From Chara braunii (taxonomy: Eukaryota; Streptophyta; Charophyceae; Charales; Characeae), in assembly GCA_003427395.1 (NCBI GenBank), contig BFEA01000116.1, positions 481,011 through 501,741 on the forward strand: a stretch of 20,731 bases of DNA, written 5' to 3'. The notes beneath the pieces were generated by a model, which saw nothing but the letters and a program-made list of their open reading frames with translations, did no database searches and was not told the DNA's origin. The first letter of the stretch is position 1. Every line of letters starts with the position of its first letter. Below are positions 1 to 8,929 of the stretch, one piece after another. The position numbers were made by a program, and so were the translations under genes.

Positions 1-1385
1 AGTGTAAATGATTTTTTGTAGATGTTCTATTATTATTTCTGGAAAGAACACGACCTCATCTATGGATTCTCAAAATTTCAGATTTTTGTGCATGTTCGTC
101 CGAGCACAAAAAATCGGCAAAGTTACCTCTAGCAAAACGCCTATTTTGTTGTGCCTGACCTCCCTGTTTTGAGAAGACGGGGCTCAATGCCTGGGCCTGA
201 GGGCCCTTTTGCAGTTCACATGCCCTCACTTCTTTTTGGGGTCCGCTTCTACCCGGAGACCGGTCCAACGCCCCCCACTTCTTTTTGGGGTCCACTTTCA
301 CCCGAGGACCGGTCCTTCCGTTTTTCAAAAGTCCCGGATCTCCCGCAGTCGCTCTCTGTGTTGTCCTTGTCGTCGTCGATTTCCAGCATGCCTTCAATCT
401 GGAGCTACTTTCATCATATCTTATGATTCTGTTCGTTGATTGATTTCGTCACCCTTGTTTCCACATATGTTCATTCTGTGTTCGCGTTGTCTGATGTGAT
501 TTCAAGTTTTAGAGATTAGTGGTAGTATGTTTGAAAAGATTTCAGACATTCCAACTCTTTCGTTTGATCTTCCTTACTTGCTATTATGATCATCATTACA
601 TCGTCCATAAAACTCATAACGTGGATAAGTTTCTCATCAATTTCAGTCTACGCACATCATTTGTACTCGTCGAACGCGCATACCATGTTGGCAATGGGTG
701 GGCTAGAGCCCTTCCCCATTGGTATCCCCATTACTTGGCATAATAATGTTCCTTGTACTTTGAAGTTTGAAGTATGCGTGTTTGATGTCATAGTACAACA
801 AATCCATTAGGCACTCAATTTTTAATGTTCTTCATCCGTAGGTTCCGTTTGTTTTTCCAAAGTTCATGTACTTTCCTCTCATCTTGTAACAGAAGTGGGT
901 TTTTCATTTTTCTTTCACCGTTTTCATCATCCATTGCATGACGTTTAAGATATGTGTATGATCGAGATTCGAAAACATATCTTTGACGTCGTATGTGGAG
1001 CAGATTATCGTAGCTATATCCCCGTATGTTTCTTTTGTTACTTGTTTGCATTTCTTCAGTCTAGATAGTAGTTGGTTCGTTCCTTTTAGTGAGAAACTAA
1101 CTTTCAATGCTTGATACATGAAGTTGATAGCTCTTTATAGTACCTTCGATGCTTTCCGAGATGACTCCTTATATGTCGACACAATTGGTCGGCGTTTGGT
1201 GACGTCCTTGTTTTTTTGAATTGTATACGCATTTCCGTATGATCCCTGTTCATCTCATTCTGCGATTTTCTTAAACCCATATCCATGATACGTATTTTTG
1301 ACCAATTGAGTGATCTCAAATTCCGTTTGTTGTATAATTTCGTAGTGATTCGATTCCAAAAAGAATTTTTGAGTTTTCTCGTACC
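1..1385. other. no gene recognised; moderately AT-rich intergenic DNA
   Basis: I see no convincing coding region on either strand. Open frames here are short (at most about 110 codons), unrelated to any family I know, and carry no splice or start context that singles one out. The only structure noted is the two-copy repeat at 223-320, described separately. Confidence 0.6.
223..320. repeat. two-copy direct repeat, about 49 bp period
   Basis: Two adjacent units (about 223-271 and 272-320) share CACTTCTTTTTGGGGTCC, then a pyrimidine-rich stretch ending in ACCGGTCC. They differ by scattered substitutions, so this is an old local duplication. No coding role is seen. Confidence 0.75.
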
Positions 1386-1492
1386 AGATTAGGCCTTCCC
1401 CTCCCTCTCTCTCTATTTCTTTCTCTCTCTCACACTCATACACAATAAATGGAACAAAACTCTCTCTCTCTCTCTCTCTCTCTTGTGTTAGC
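1386..1492. repeat. CT-rich simple sequence with (TC)n at 1461-1483
   Basis: A pyrimidine-rich tract includes an uninterrupted TC dinucleotide run at 1461-1483. The open frames across it encode only Ser-Leu repeats and are products of the microsatellite. Confidence 0.85.
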
Positions 1493-1806
1493 TCTTAGTC
1501 TCATTGATTTGGCTACCTTAGGGCTGCGTTCCCTGCGCCCACGCGGTAGACATATTTATCTTCCGGTTATACTATGTTCCCCCCCCGATGGAACCCCACT
1601 TTCAAAAGTGGTCCGTCACATAGACATCCCCCCCCCCCTCGCCTTCCTTCCAAATCCCACCTCCGGTCCTTCAAAAGTTGTAGTTTCTCCGCAAACGCGA
1701 GCACATATTCTCTCTGTACTGTGTCCACTCACGAAGCAGAACTACGATTGACTTACCGTGAGGGCATGGATGCGCAACCCGAAGTTTGTATATGCTTGAT
1801 TGATAA

Positions 1807-1810
<4 letters not shown>
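1493..1810. other. no gene; sequence with C homopolymers
   Basis: No supported gene. Runs of C occur near 1577-1584 and 1628-1638, with similar runs further on near 2083-2091 and 4970-4977. Such homopolymers are prone to length error in assembly. Confidence 0.5.

Positions 1811-1870
<60 letters not shown>
1811..1870. repeat. (AG)30 microsatellite
   Basis: Sixty bases of uninterrupted AG dinucleotide repeat. All overlapping open frames read as Arg-Glu or Ser-Leu alternation and are artefacts of the repeat. Confidence 0.97.
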
Positions 1871-1872
<2 letters not shown>

Positions 1873-1873
1873 C

Positions 1874-1967
1874 GAAGTGTCGTTTCAACCACTGCCCAAG
1901 CCTGAGCACTTCATCGGACGGAAGTGTCGTTTCAACCACTGTCCAAGCCTGCGCACTTTCGTCGGAC
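1874..1967. repeat. 47-bp tandem duplication
   Basis: Unit 1 (1874-1920) and unit 2 (1921-1967) both begin GAAGTGTCGTTTCAACCACT and end near TCGGAC, with a few substitutions between them. They directly follow the AG microsatellite. Confidence 0.88.
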
Positions 1968-2925
1968 TTTTCAGCCCCTGCTTTGCCACCGTTTCAATTT
2001 CTACCAAAACCCGTTCCGACCAAAACCCAAAACGTGGTCCCACCGGCAGCTACTGGTCCCTCATTTTTCAGACAAACTGCCACCCCCCCCCAAAGTGCCA
2101 CACCTGCACCTTCCTGCATTTTTCGAGCCTTCCAACGACCAAACGACCCGACCGGTATAACGAAGGACGAAAAAATGTCTCCATGTCTCAAAGGGGGAAA
2201 AACGCACCCCTGACGGGCTGCGAACTTGACTTGAAACAAGCATTAGGGCCGAGGTCCCATTAGCAAAAGAATTGGACAGCCCCCGAGTCTGCATGTGGTT
2301 TACGCGGAAACGTACTAGAAAACCAAGTTAATCGATATTTTCTGCACCTTTCCACAAAACCATCCACATTCAGGCGTTAGTCTCATTGTCTTTGGCCGCG
2401 GACCTCGCCCCAGGTATGCCGGACTGAAAGAGCGAAAGGGGAATTCTTCGCTGCGGATGAAGGCCAGCATGGACTGGACTGGACTGTGGAGGATTCGCTG
2501 CAGAGAATGGGCGGGTGGTGGCATATTCTCTTTTCGTCCTCGCCGTGTGGAAGTTCTTATAGCATCTCCTGGAGACGGGGTGGATGCTAGGCTATCCGTG
2601 CGAAACAGCTGACAGCGAAGTCTGCCATCACTCCGCGTTTCTTCGAAATTTTTGATGTACCAAAGGCCTTCAACGTACAAAGAAACGCCTCATCGCACAA
2701 CTAATCATTGTCGAACAGAGAATCGGTTATCTGATGGCATATACCACGAACGCCATACTCCTTCAGGGCCCGGTCAAGGGGAGACCGGAGACGAAGGAGA
2801 TGGTGATGTGTTTACAAGGAGGGAAATCTGTGGATATGGAGGATGGGCATGGGGAAGTGGGGAAAAGGCAGGAGCAGCAGCGCGTGCACGGACAGGAGCA
2901 GCCGGGCCCGGAGTTTGGGGTCGTG
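1968..2925. other. no gene recognised
   Basis: The longest clean frame is 121 codons on the minus strand (2315-2680). It has no motif I recognise. GC content is somewhat higher than in the flanks. A short reverse-transcriptase-like peptide near 2646 was considered and rejected. Confidence 0.5.
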
Positions 2926-2985
2926 GTGGAGGGGGAGGGGGAGGAGGAGGAGGAAGAGGAGGAGGAGGAGGAGGAGGAGGAGGAC
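2926..2985. repeat. (GGA)n purine tract
   Basis: About 57 bases of almost pure purine built from GGA and GGGGGA units. Frames across it give poly-Glu, poly-Gly or, on the other strand, poly-Ser or poly-Pro, which explains the long open frames covering 2650-3460. These are not genes. Confidence 0.93.
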
Positions 2986-3129
2986 TCCGCCCTTCGAGCT
3001 CTGTGCTTAATCCTCTGGCGGCAGAGTTTTGCCCCAACATCAACAGCGACGACGGATCGGGGCCTGCATCTAGAACCTTCGAAAGGGGCCCGAGTGCGGC
3101 GGCGCCACAGATTGCAGGCAGCTATCTCG

Positions 3130-3545
3130 TACACCTTGCTCCATCCGTTTCATTTTCATCCCCCTCTCTCTTTTCTCTCTCGTGCATCTGGCTCATAAGT
3201 GGTCCATCCGCTTCATTTTCATCTCCTTCTCTCTTTTCTCTCTCTCTTCTCTCTCCTCTCTCCTGTCTCCTCTCTGTCTCTTTCACTATCTCTTTCATCT
3301 TGCTCTTTCTGGCTCATAAGTGGTCCAATCGGCTTCATTTACACCCCTCTCTCTCTCCTCTCTCTCTATCTTCCGTCTTTCCCTTCCTCTCTGTCTTGCT
3401 GTCTTCTGCAACCTGCCCATCCGTCTTAATGAACGAGCCAGGTAGAGGTGGTCGCTCATTCTAGACTGTATGTATAACAACGACATACAGTATTTCGCTC
3501 CTGCGACCCGCCCATCCGTCTTTCTCTTTCTCTTCCTCTCTGGCA
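3130..3545. repeat. CT-rich low-complexity block with a repeated unit
   Basis: Pyrimidine-rich DNA contains a unit starting CTGGCTCATAAGTGGTCCA, seen at about 3188-3225 and again at 3309-3340. A shorter related piece (TCCGTTTCATTTTCAT) lies at about 3143. A small inverted repeat, ACTGTATGT with ACATACAGT, sits at about 3467-3490. Confidence 0.75.
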
Positions 3546-4140
3546 TGCCGCTATTTTGGGCCCAGCTGCGTATGTGCACGCGACGGTCTTGAGACGCGTT
3601 GTTGTTCCCTTGGAAGTTTCCCCGTTGTTGGCACATTACGGTAAGTTCATTTTAGTTTGCGTTGCTGTCTTCTCGCTCGCTCCCGCGCTCTCTTTTCTCT
3701 CGCGCTCCTTCTCCCTCTCTTGACGCTCTCTGACTTTCTCTTCATATCTCTCTCTTGATTGTCCTCCGAGTCCTCTCTCTCCCTCTCTCTCTCTCATTGC
3801 TGTTCCCTCTCCTTCCCTTGTTTTATCCCTCTCTACCGGTTTCTCTTTCTCTGGAGCGCAATTTGCAGCACGCAAGTGTCGAAACCAGAGTTCATACCAA
3901 GCGAGCGTATTCTTACCTGTGACTTTCTCCTCGTTTCGCTCCTGAGATGTATTCTTTCGTTAACCCGTCTTTGAGCCGCGTATTCTTTCCATCTATCTTT
4001 ACATGTGATCTGCTGCTCATCGCACCTAATAAGAGGTCGTACACAAAAATATGATGTCTACCGCTGCTCTTCCTTCCTCTTATTCTTGCAATGTTTCTCG
4101 TTGTACTTTACGATCTCTTCTCTTTTCCGTTGGATTTGGT
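3546..4140. other. no gene; CT-rich tract 3660-3850
   Basis: No supported gene. The centre is another pyrimidine-rich low-complexity run, which yields Arg/Glu-rich frames on the minus strand. Both ends are unremarkable unique sequence. Confidence 0.6.
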
Positions 4141-4198
4141 CCTCTGTTCTGATATCTCTTTCCCTGTAATCGCTTTGATCCTCTGTTCTGATATCTCT
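4141..4198. repeat. 19-bp direct repeat, 39-bp spacing
   Basis: CCTCTGTTCTGATATCTCT occurs exactly at 4141-4159 and again at 4180-4198. It looks like a short local duplication. Confidence 0.85.
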
Positions 4199-4244
4199 AG
4201 TATGATTACAGTTGTCGGCACTCTCCTGACATCCTCTCTTGTCG

Positions 4245-4347
4245 ATCGCGTATTCCCTGATAAACGATATAACCATCGTTTGTTTCCTGATTTGGACATA
4301 AGTATCGCTTATTTCCTGATCTGGACATAACCATCGCTTATTTCCTT
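4245..4347. repeat. 29-30 bp minisatellite, about 3.5 copies
   Basis: Units begin ATCG and contain TTCCTGATCTGGACATAA or close variants. They start at 4245, 4275, 4304 and 4333, and the last unit is cut short. Divergence is greatest in the first unit. Confidence 0.88.
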
Positions 4348-4458
4348 AACTCATTTTGATCTCTTTCTCTCTCTCTCTCTCTTTATCACCACGGCAATCT
4401 GGTGGTTAGTTATCCTTAATTCATTTTTATCTCTCTCTCTCTTTATCACCAAGGCAAT
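4344..4458. repeat. two-copy repeat containing CT microsatellite
   Basis: Two units, about 4344-4398 and 4414-4458, run from CCTTAA through a CT tract into CTTTATCACCA and GGCAAT. They differ mainly in the length of the internal CT run. Confidence 0.8.
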
Positions 4459-4566
4459 GAGTTCATGATCGCTTGCAATAATTCGTTTTCATTTTCATTT
4501 TCGTTATCGTCTTTCACTTTCTTCCCTGGCTTGCCTTCAACTGGCAACATTAGATTTTCATTTTCG

Positions 4567-4651
4567 TTACCGTCTTCCCCCGAACACAACGCACCCTCAT
4601 TATGAATGTACAGAGGCTAGATTTCTGATTCGATACACTCAAACATTTTCG
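4567..4651. mobile_element. palindromic element family 1, incomplete copy (left half)
   Basis: Starts TTACCGTCTTCCCCCGAA and continues through GCACCCTCATTATGAATG to a GATTCGATAC block. It matches the left arm and centre of the full unit at 4652-4750 but lacks a complementary right arm before the next unit begins, 85 bp later. Read as a truncated or tandemly duplicated copy of the palindromic family. Confidence 0.65.
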
Positions 4652-4750
4652 TTACCGTCTCCCCCGAACACAACGCACCCTCATTATGAATGTACTGAGG
4701 CTAGATTTCTGATTCGATACTCTCAAATGAGGGTGCGTTGTGTATAGGGG
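4652..4750. mobile_element. palindromic element family 1, copy
   Basis: The left arm contains GAACACAACGCACCCTCATT. The right arm contains AATGAGGGTGCGTTGTGTAT followed by AGGGG, its near-perfect reverse complement. The right terminal bases (GGTAG in other copies) are missing. The unit could fold into a long hairpin. It has no coding capacity, so it would be non-autonomous (MITE-like) if mobile. Confidence 0.75.
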
Positions 4751-4764
4751 AATTTTCATTTTCG

Positions 4765-4875
4765 CTACCGTCTTCACGCGAATAGAACGCCCGGTCATTA
4801 CAGCTGTATCTGGACTGAAAGTTGCAACAAATACGGCTGTAATGACCGGGCTTTCTATTCGGGTAGATACGGTAG
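4765..4875. mobile_element. palindromic element family 1, full-length copy
   Basis: A 111-bp imperfect inverted repeat starts CTACCGTCTTC and ends ATACGGTAG. The arms pair through GCCCGGTCATTACAGCTGTA on the left and the corresponding TGTAATGACCGGGC on the right, leaving a short central loop. Ends of CTACC/GGTAG recur in the other copies in this window. No protein is encoded. Confidence 0.85.
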
Positions 4876-4930
4876 TCTCGAGTCTGTATGTCAGAACAGC
4901 CAAGGCCAGAAGGACCCTCTTTACTCAGGT

Positions 4931-4960
4931 GGTGGATTGACAGGTGGATTGACAGGTGGA
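4931..4960. repeat. 12-bp tandem repeat, 2.5 copies
   Basis: GGTGGATTGACA is repeated at 4931-4942 and 4943-4954, and GGTGGA follows at 4955. Confidence 0.9.
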
Positions 4961-5005
4961 GCGATGAGCCCCCCCCTTGATATGCACTCAGGAGGAAATG
5001 CAGAA

Positions 5006-5088
5006 GAACCGCAGCGTGTGGTCCCCTTTCGCGAAAGGCGGCGGGAAATGCACCTGGCGTCTTTCTGAACCGCAGCGTGTGGTCCCCT
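5006..5088. repeat. 22-bp direct repeat, 61-bp offset
   Basis: An identical 22-base sequence containing CCGCAGCGTGTGGTCCCC occurs at 5006-5027 and 5067-5088. A third, shorter match (GTGGTCCCCT) follows near 5113. Confidence 0.85.
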
Positions 5089-5109
5089 ATATCCGAGTTG
5101 GGCTAACAA

Positions 5110-5840
5110 GACGTGGTCCCCTCTATCTCTGCTCTCTTTCTCTCTGCGTGTGGCCTCTCCATCTTATTCTTTGCTCTCTTTCTCTTTCTCTCTGCCTTTT
5201 GTTGGTTTTCCTCACCTCATCCGTCTCGCTCCACCGCTTCGTGTGACCCCCTCTATTTATTCTATCTTCTCTCTCTCCTCTCTCTTTTGTCGGTTATCCT
5301 TATCTCATCCGTCTCGCTCTCGCCTGACTTATCTCTACCGCTTCTTTGAGGCGCCGGTCTCTGACTTGCAGTTTGTCAGTATCGCGGCTCTTCCCCCGTC
5401 TTTACCGTTTGCCATGTATCGCCCTTTCTTGCTCAGAGGATCAATCTCTTCTTTCTGTTCTCGCTGTCTTCTCTCTTTTTTTTCACTCCCTTCGCGTCTC
5501 TTTATGTCTACTCTTCTCTCCCTTCCCCTTTACTCGTCTCCCTCTCTCCCTTTACTCTTCTCTCCCTTGCCATCTACTCTTCTTCCCCTTGTTTCTCTCC
5601 TCTCATGCCTTACCGTCTGCCCGCGCGTTTCCAGTGTGTCTATCACGTCCCTCTGCTCTCGGTCTGTCGCATGCCTTTGGTTCCTCTGCTCTCGGTCTGT
5701 CGCATGCCTTCGGTTCCTCTGCTCTTGTTCTCCTGTCTTCCCTGTCATTTGTGCTTCTATCTACCATGTTCTTCTTGTCGTAGTGGTCCATCGCAATGCC
5801 CTGCCCCCCCTCGTTTCTCTTGTTTTCCCTGTGTGTTCTA

Positions 5841-5875
<35 letters not shown>

Positions 5876-6654
5876 AAGTTGAGCCTCTCTCCGCTGTTTA
5901 CATCGTAGTCTCTCCTTTCTTCTCTGGTTTGATTTGTGTGTGTTTTCTACCTGGGCGCTCCTTGCCTCCTCGGTTTTGTGTTTCTCTCGTGTTATTTTCA
6001 GCCTTTCCCTCCATCAGCCTGTTTGGAACTTCTCGCCGCTTTCTGTCCCCTCTCTGTGTTGGTAACCACCATCTGGGGTATCTCCCTATTCCCCCTCTTC
6101 CCCCCACTCTCCTGTCTCACGTCGTTGCTTGTCCCTCACCCTCGTCTTCGTCTCTCTGCTATCTGCTGATCGGCGCTTCGCCGTCTGCGAGCCGTTTCTC
6201 TGTCGTGCTCTGGTCTGTGTGCCTACACAACTCTGTTCCCTCTGTTTTCTGTCTCCGTGCAACGTCCATAAGACGCGCTCTTGGCGTTACCCTTTTCTCT
6301 CTCCTGCTCTGCTCACGGTCCTGTGTTCCTCGTGTTTACCCCTCCGTTTCTCTCTCCTTGGAAGTTCTTCCCTCCCCCCACCCCTCGTGGTAATCCCACT
6401 TGCGGAATCGGTTTCCCCGGTTTGCCCCCTTGGCCTCCGCCACGTCGGGCGCCCCACTGCCGTCTCCGCCGCTGCCCCCAACCCCCCGTTTGCTTTCTCC
6501 CCCGCGTTCCGCAGCCTCTCCTCTTCTTACGTGCAGTCTCTCTCCTCCTTTGTATGTGGTCTCTTGTCTCTGTCCTCTGTCTGTCCCCCTGTCTCTGTTG
6601 CTATGTTTTTCCCCTTGGCCACGTCGTGGTCCCGTTGTCTGTACTCTCCTCTCT
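5110..6654. repeat. long pyrimidine-skewed low-complexity region
   Basis: About 1.5 kb of the plus strand is strongly C+T rich and made of irregular CTCT, TCTC and CCCT units. It includes a pure TC run at 5845-5873 and a 33-bp tandem repeat (units starting 5651, 5684 and 5717, each beginning CTCTGCTCTCGG or close). The many open frames, up to 262 codons, encode Ser/Leu/Pro/Cys-rich strings in several frames at once. That is what skewed composition produces, so I call no gene here. Confidence 0.8.
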
Positions 6655-6689
6655 TCTCTTATACACATCTAGATGTGTATAAGAGACAG
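6655..6689. other. Tn5 mosaic-end junction (sequencing-library adapter), left side trimmed
   Basis: 6671-6689 is exactly the 19-bp Tn5/Nextera mosaic end AGATGTGTATAAGAGACAG. 6655-6670 is the last 16 bases of its reverse complement, so the two halves meet head to head at 6670/6671. This is the junction adapter of transposase mate-pair libraries and is not genomic sequence. It marks a false join. Confidence 0.96.
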
Positions 6690-7185
6690 GTCTTTCATCA
6701 TCCCACTCCTTACCGTCCACTCTGCGTTGGGTCATTAACGTTGACTCCGTTTGACCATTGCACTGGTCTCTCCCTCTCTTGTTTCCTGTTCCCCTCTCTG
6801 CTACCATCTTTCTCCCTCAGCGCACCCCGGTTATGAATGTATACGAGCTATTTTTCTGGTCCGATACAGTCGTGATGAAGGTGCATTGTGTTCGGGGGAA
6901 GAAGGTAGGCACCCTCTCTTCGTCTCACCTTCCCTCTCTTCCAGTCACCCCTCGTCCTTCGACTTGCCCGATCATCATCCCACTGCTTCTTACTGTTCAC
7001 TGTGCGTTGGATCATTAACCTGTTTGGCTATTGTACTTCTCTCTCCTTCTCTCACCCTCATCCTCTCTCTCCTCGTCGTTGTTCCGATTATGCCCCTGCA
7101 TCGTCTTACCGCTCGTTCTCTTTTTTTGTTTTTTTTGTTTTCACTCTTGACTTTAACCTGTTGCCTTCTCTGTACGCTATTAAGC
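6690..7185. repeat. 496-bp segment, chimeric duplicate of 7484-7979
   Basis: The segment begins immediately after one mosaic end and stops immediately before another, in the orientation of a tagmented fragment. By eye, and by translations that stay the same in several frames, it is identical to 7484-7979. A real old duplication would show substitutions. I read this as a library fragment joined into the assembly and not a genomic duplication. It carries one copy of the palindromic element. Confidence 0.93.
6801..6908. mobile_element. palindromic element family 1, copy (inside the chimeric segment)
   Basis: Starts CTACCATCTTTCTCCCTCAG and ends GGGGGAAGAAGGTAG. The inner parts of the arms are more diverged than in the copies at 11418 and 19769. 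It duplicates the copy at 7595-7702 and is probably present here only because of the assembly artefact. Confidence 0.75.
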
Positions 7186-7221
7186 CTGTCTCTTATACAC
7201 ATCTAGATGTGTATAAGAGAC

Positions 7222-7223
<2 letters not shown>
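7186..7223. other. complete mosaic-end junction adapter (38 bp)
   Basis: 7186-7204 is CTGTCTCTTATACACATCT and 7205-7223 is its exact reverse complement, giving a perfect 38-bp palindrome. This equals the Nextera mate-pair junction adapter. Natural Tn5 insertions would not place two engineered mosaic ends back to back without a transposon between them. Confidence 0.98.

Positions 7224-7260
<37 letters not shown>
7224..7260. repeat. (GA)n microsatellite directly after the adapter
   Basis: About 37 bases of uninterrupted GA repeat follow the junction adapter. The true genomic sequence to its left is unknown because the join at 7223/7224 is artificial. Confidence 0.92.
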
Positions 7261-7264
<4 letters not shown>

Positions 7265-7483
7265 CCGCTCCGTCCCTTTGACTGGCCAAATGCTGAGAGT
7301 TCATACGATCTTCGCCCTCGTATCGCCATAACATCTCCGTTCTCCTTTCTGCCCGTTGTCATTCCGCTCTCCTCATTCCTTCGCTCATCATCTGATCTTT
7401 CTTTTCCAGCATGGCACTGCTCTCTTCTTCTATCCGTCTTCCTCTCACCCGCCCTCTTCCACTCACCTCTCTTTCTTGGCTGT
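7261..7483. other. no gene; CT-leaning unique sequence
   Basis: No supported coding region. This is the genuine left flank of the 7484-7979 segment, since no adapter lies between them. Confidence 0.6.
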
Positions 7484-7979
7484 GTCTTTCATCATCCCAC
7501 TCCTTACCGTCCACTCTGCGTTGGGTCATTAACGTTGACTCCGTTTGACCATTGCACTGGTCTCTCCCTCTCTTGTTTCCTGTTCCCCTCTCTGCTACCA
7601 TCTTTCTCCCTCAGCGCACCCCGGTTATGAATGTATACGAGCTATTTTTCTGGTCCGATACAGTCGTGATGAAGGTGCATTGTGTTCGGGGGAAGAAGGT
7701 AGGCACCCTCTCTTCGTCTCACCTTCCCTCTCTTCCAGTCACCCCTCGTCCTTCGACTTGCCCGATCATCATCCCACTGCTTCTTACTGTTCACTGTGCG
7801 TTGGATCATTAACCTGTTTGGCTATTGTACTTCTCTCTCCTTCTCTCACCCTCATCCTCTCTCTCCTCGTCGTTGTTCCGATTATGCCCCTGCATCGTCT
7901 TACCGCTCGTTCTCTTTTTTTGTTTTTTTTGTTTTCACTCTTGACTTTAACCTGTTGCCTTCTCTGTACGCTATTAAGC
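7484..7979. repeat. 496-bp segment, likely genuine copy
   Basis: Same sequence as 6690-7185 but running into ordinary flanking DNA on both sides, so this copy probably shows the true genomic context. It contains the palindromic element at 7595-7702 and CT-rich DNA. No gene is called. Confidence 0.9.
7595..7702. mobile_element. palindromic element family 1, copy
   Basis: A 108-bp imperfect inverted repeat with CTACC at the left and GGGGGAAGAAGGTAG at the right end. The arms share GCACCNNNNTTATGA-type blocks in inverted orientation but are more diverged than in the 4765 copy. It is non-coding. Confidence 0.78.
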
Positions 7980-8050
7980 GGGACTCGAGTCATAGCCTCT
8001 ACGTTTGTGGCGGTGAAAATCTGGCGGTGGAAATGCGGGACTCGTCATCA

Positions 8051-8122
8051 CCTTTGATTGATTGATTGCTTTCGATTGATTGATTGATTTGATTGGTCGA
8101 TTGATCGATTGGTCGATTGATT
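8051..8122. repeat. GATT-type tetranucleotide repeat
   Basis: Degenerate TGATTGATTGATTG and GATTGGTCGATTGATCGATT units cover about 70 bases. It is simple-sequence DNA. Confidence 0.9.
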
Positions 8123-8473
8123 CTATCGAAAGTCTAAACGGAGTTGCAGGATTTTGGAAGAGTTGTTACTCCGACGCGTCGCGCGCCTGCTCCTGTTTTC
8201 CCCTCTACAGTAGCGTTCTGTGATCGTTTCGTTAACTCTCCCTCTTCTCTCTGAGCATACTCTTACCAGGACTTTTCTGGATGTATCTGACAGCACCTAC
8301 GTCCAGAGCTTAATCCAAAAAGTCCCTAGTGTGAGTATGCCGTCTGTGCCGTTCCCCGCTCTGCGAAATCGCGTGCTGTTCTTCTTTTGTGCAATGCGTG
8401 ATCATTGCCTCGTATTTGATTGTAGAATCGAAAAACACTTGGTCGGTGGAGCGGCCGTTCTCTAAGTGGCCAT
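8123..8473. other. no gene recognised
   Basis: Unique sequence with an 81-codon frame (8220-8465) lacking any recognisable domain. It may be intergenic or part of an unrecognised transcript; I see nothing that decides. Confidence 0.45.
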
Positions 8474-8579
8474 CGCGAGACCGTTTATTAAACCATTTCT
8501 CTCTCTCTCTCTGTGCAGTGCTCTTCTCGGGGTTACGGTCTTAACTGCGCGAGACCGTTTATTAAACCATTTCTCTCTC
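8474..8579. repeat. 32-bp exact direct repeat, 74-bp offset
   Basis: The same 32 bases, beginning CGCGAGACCGTTTATTAAAC, occur at 8474-8505 and 8548-8579. Exact identity suggests a recent duplication. Confidence 0.9.
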
Positions 8580-8770
8580 GCCGGCTTTCTCCCACATAAG
8601 AATTGCACAAGCGTAATCGATGCATTACAGGTGTGTTGCCTGCTACATACACGGGCTTAACAATTTCCCCTGCCTTCTGATCAGGAGAAGGAGATTGTTG
8701 CAAGTCGCTGACGACGAAGGGTTGATTTCCCTTCGCCATCTCTCTCCCACGCAGAATGCAGCAGCTGTGT

Positions 8771-8855
8771 CCACGTGGATTGGCCACGTGGTTAATTGGC
8801 TGTCGCTCGGCCACGTGATGCTTTCTTCCCCGGACGTTGTTGTTTAGACACGTGG
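8771..8855. promoter_or_regulatory. cluster of four CACGTG (G-box) hexamers
   Basis: CACGTG occurs at 8772-8777, 8785-8790, 8812-8817 and 8849-8854, and three of the four extend to CACGTGG on one strand or the other. G-boxes are bound by plant bZIP and bHLH factors in light- and ABA-responsive promoters. Four within 83 bp is well above chance. No gene is visible immediately beside them, so the target is unknown and the regulatory role is inference. Confidence 0.5.
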
Positions 8856-8929
8856 CGCTTTCTGCTTTCTCCAGTGCCTTTGTTTCGTCTTTCTGATTCC
8901 GTGAGCCTGCGAATCTTAGTGGCGATTGA

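Noticed and set aside
2640-2710. Peptide FDVPKAFNVQ resembling a reverse-transcriptase motif
   Set aside because: The match is only a few residues, the expected second Asp is Asn, a stop follows within about 15 codons, and no other RT motif is found nearby.
2652-3464. 270-codon open frame with poly-Gly and a Ser/Leu-rich end
   Set aside because: It depends on the GGA tract and the CT block; overlapping frames on both strands are equally open, and there is no domain or start context.
4245-4347. CRISPR-like array of about 29-bp units
   Set aside because: Units are contiguous without unique spacers, diverged, and in eukaryotic DNA; this is a minisatellite.
5150-6836. Long Ser/Leu/Pro-rich open frames (up to 262 codons)
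   Set aside because: They lie in pyrimidine-skewed DNA where several frames are open at once with equally biased composition. One of them also crosses the artificial adapter join.
6655-7223. A natural Tn5-like transposon with inverted ends
   Set aside because: The 19-bp ends are the engineered mosaic end, they meet back to back, no transposase lies between them, and the enclosed DNA duplicates a downstream segment.
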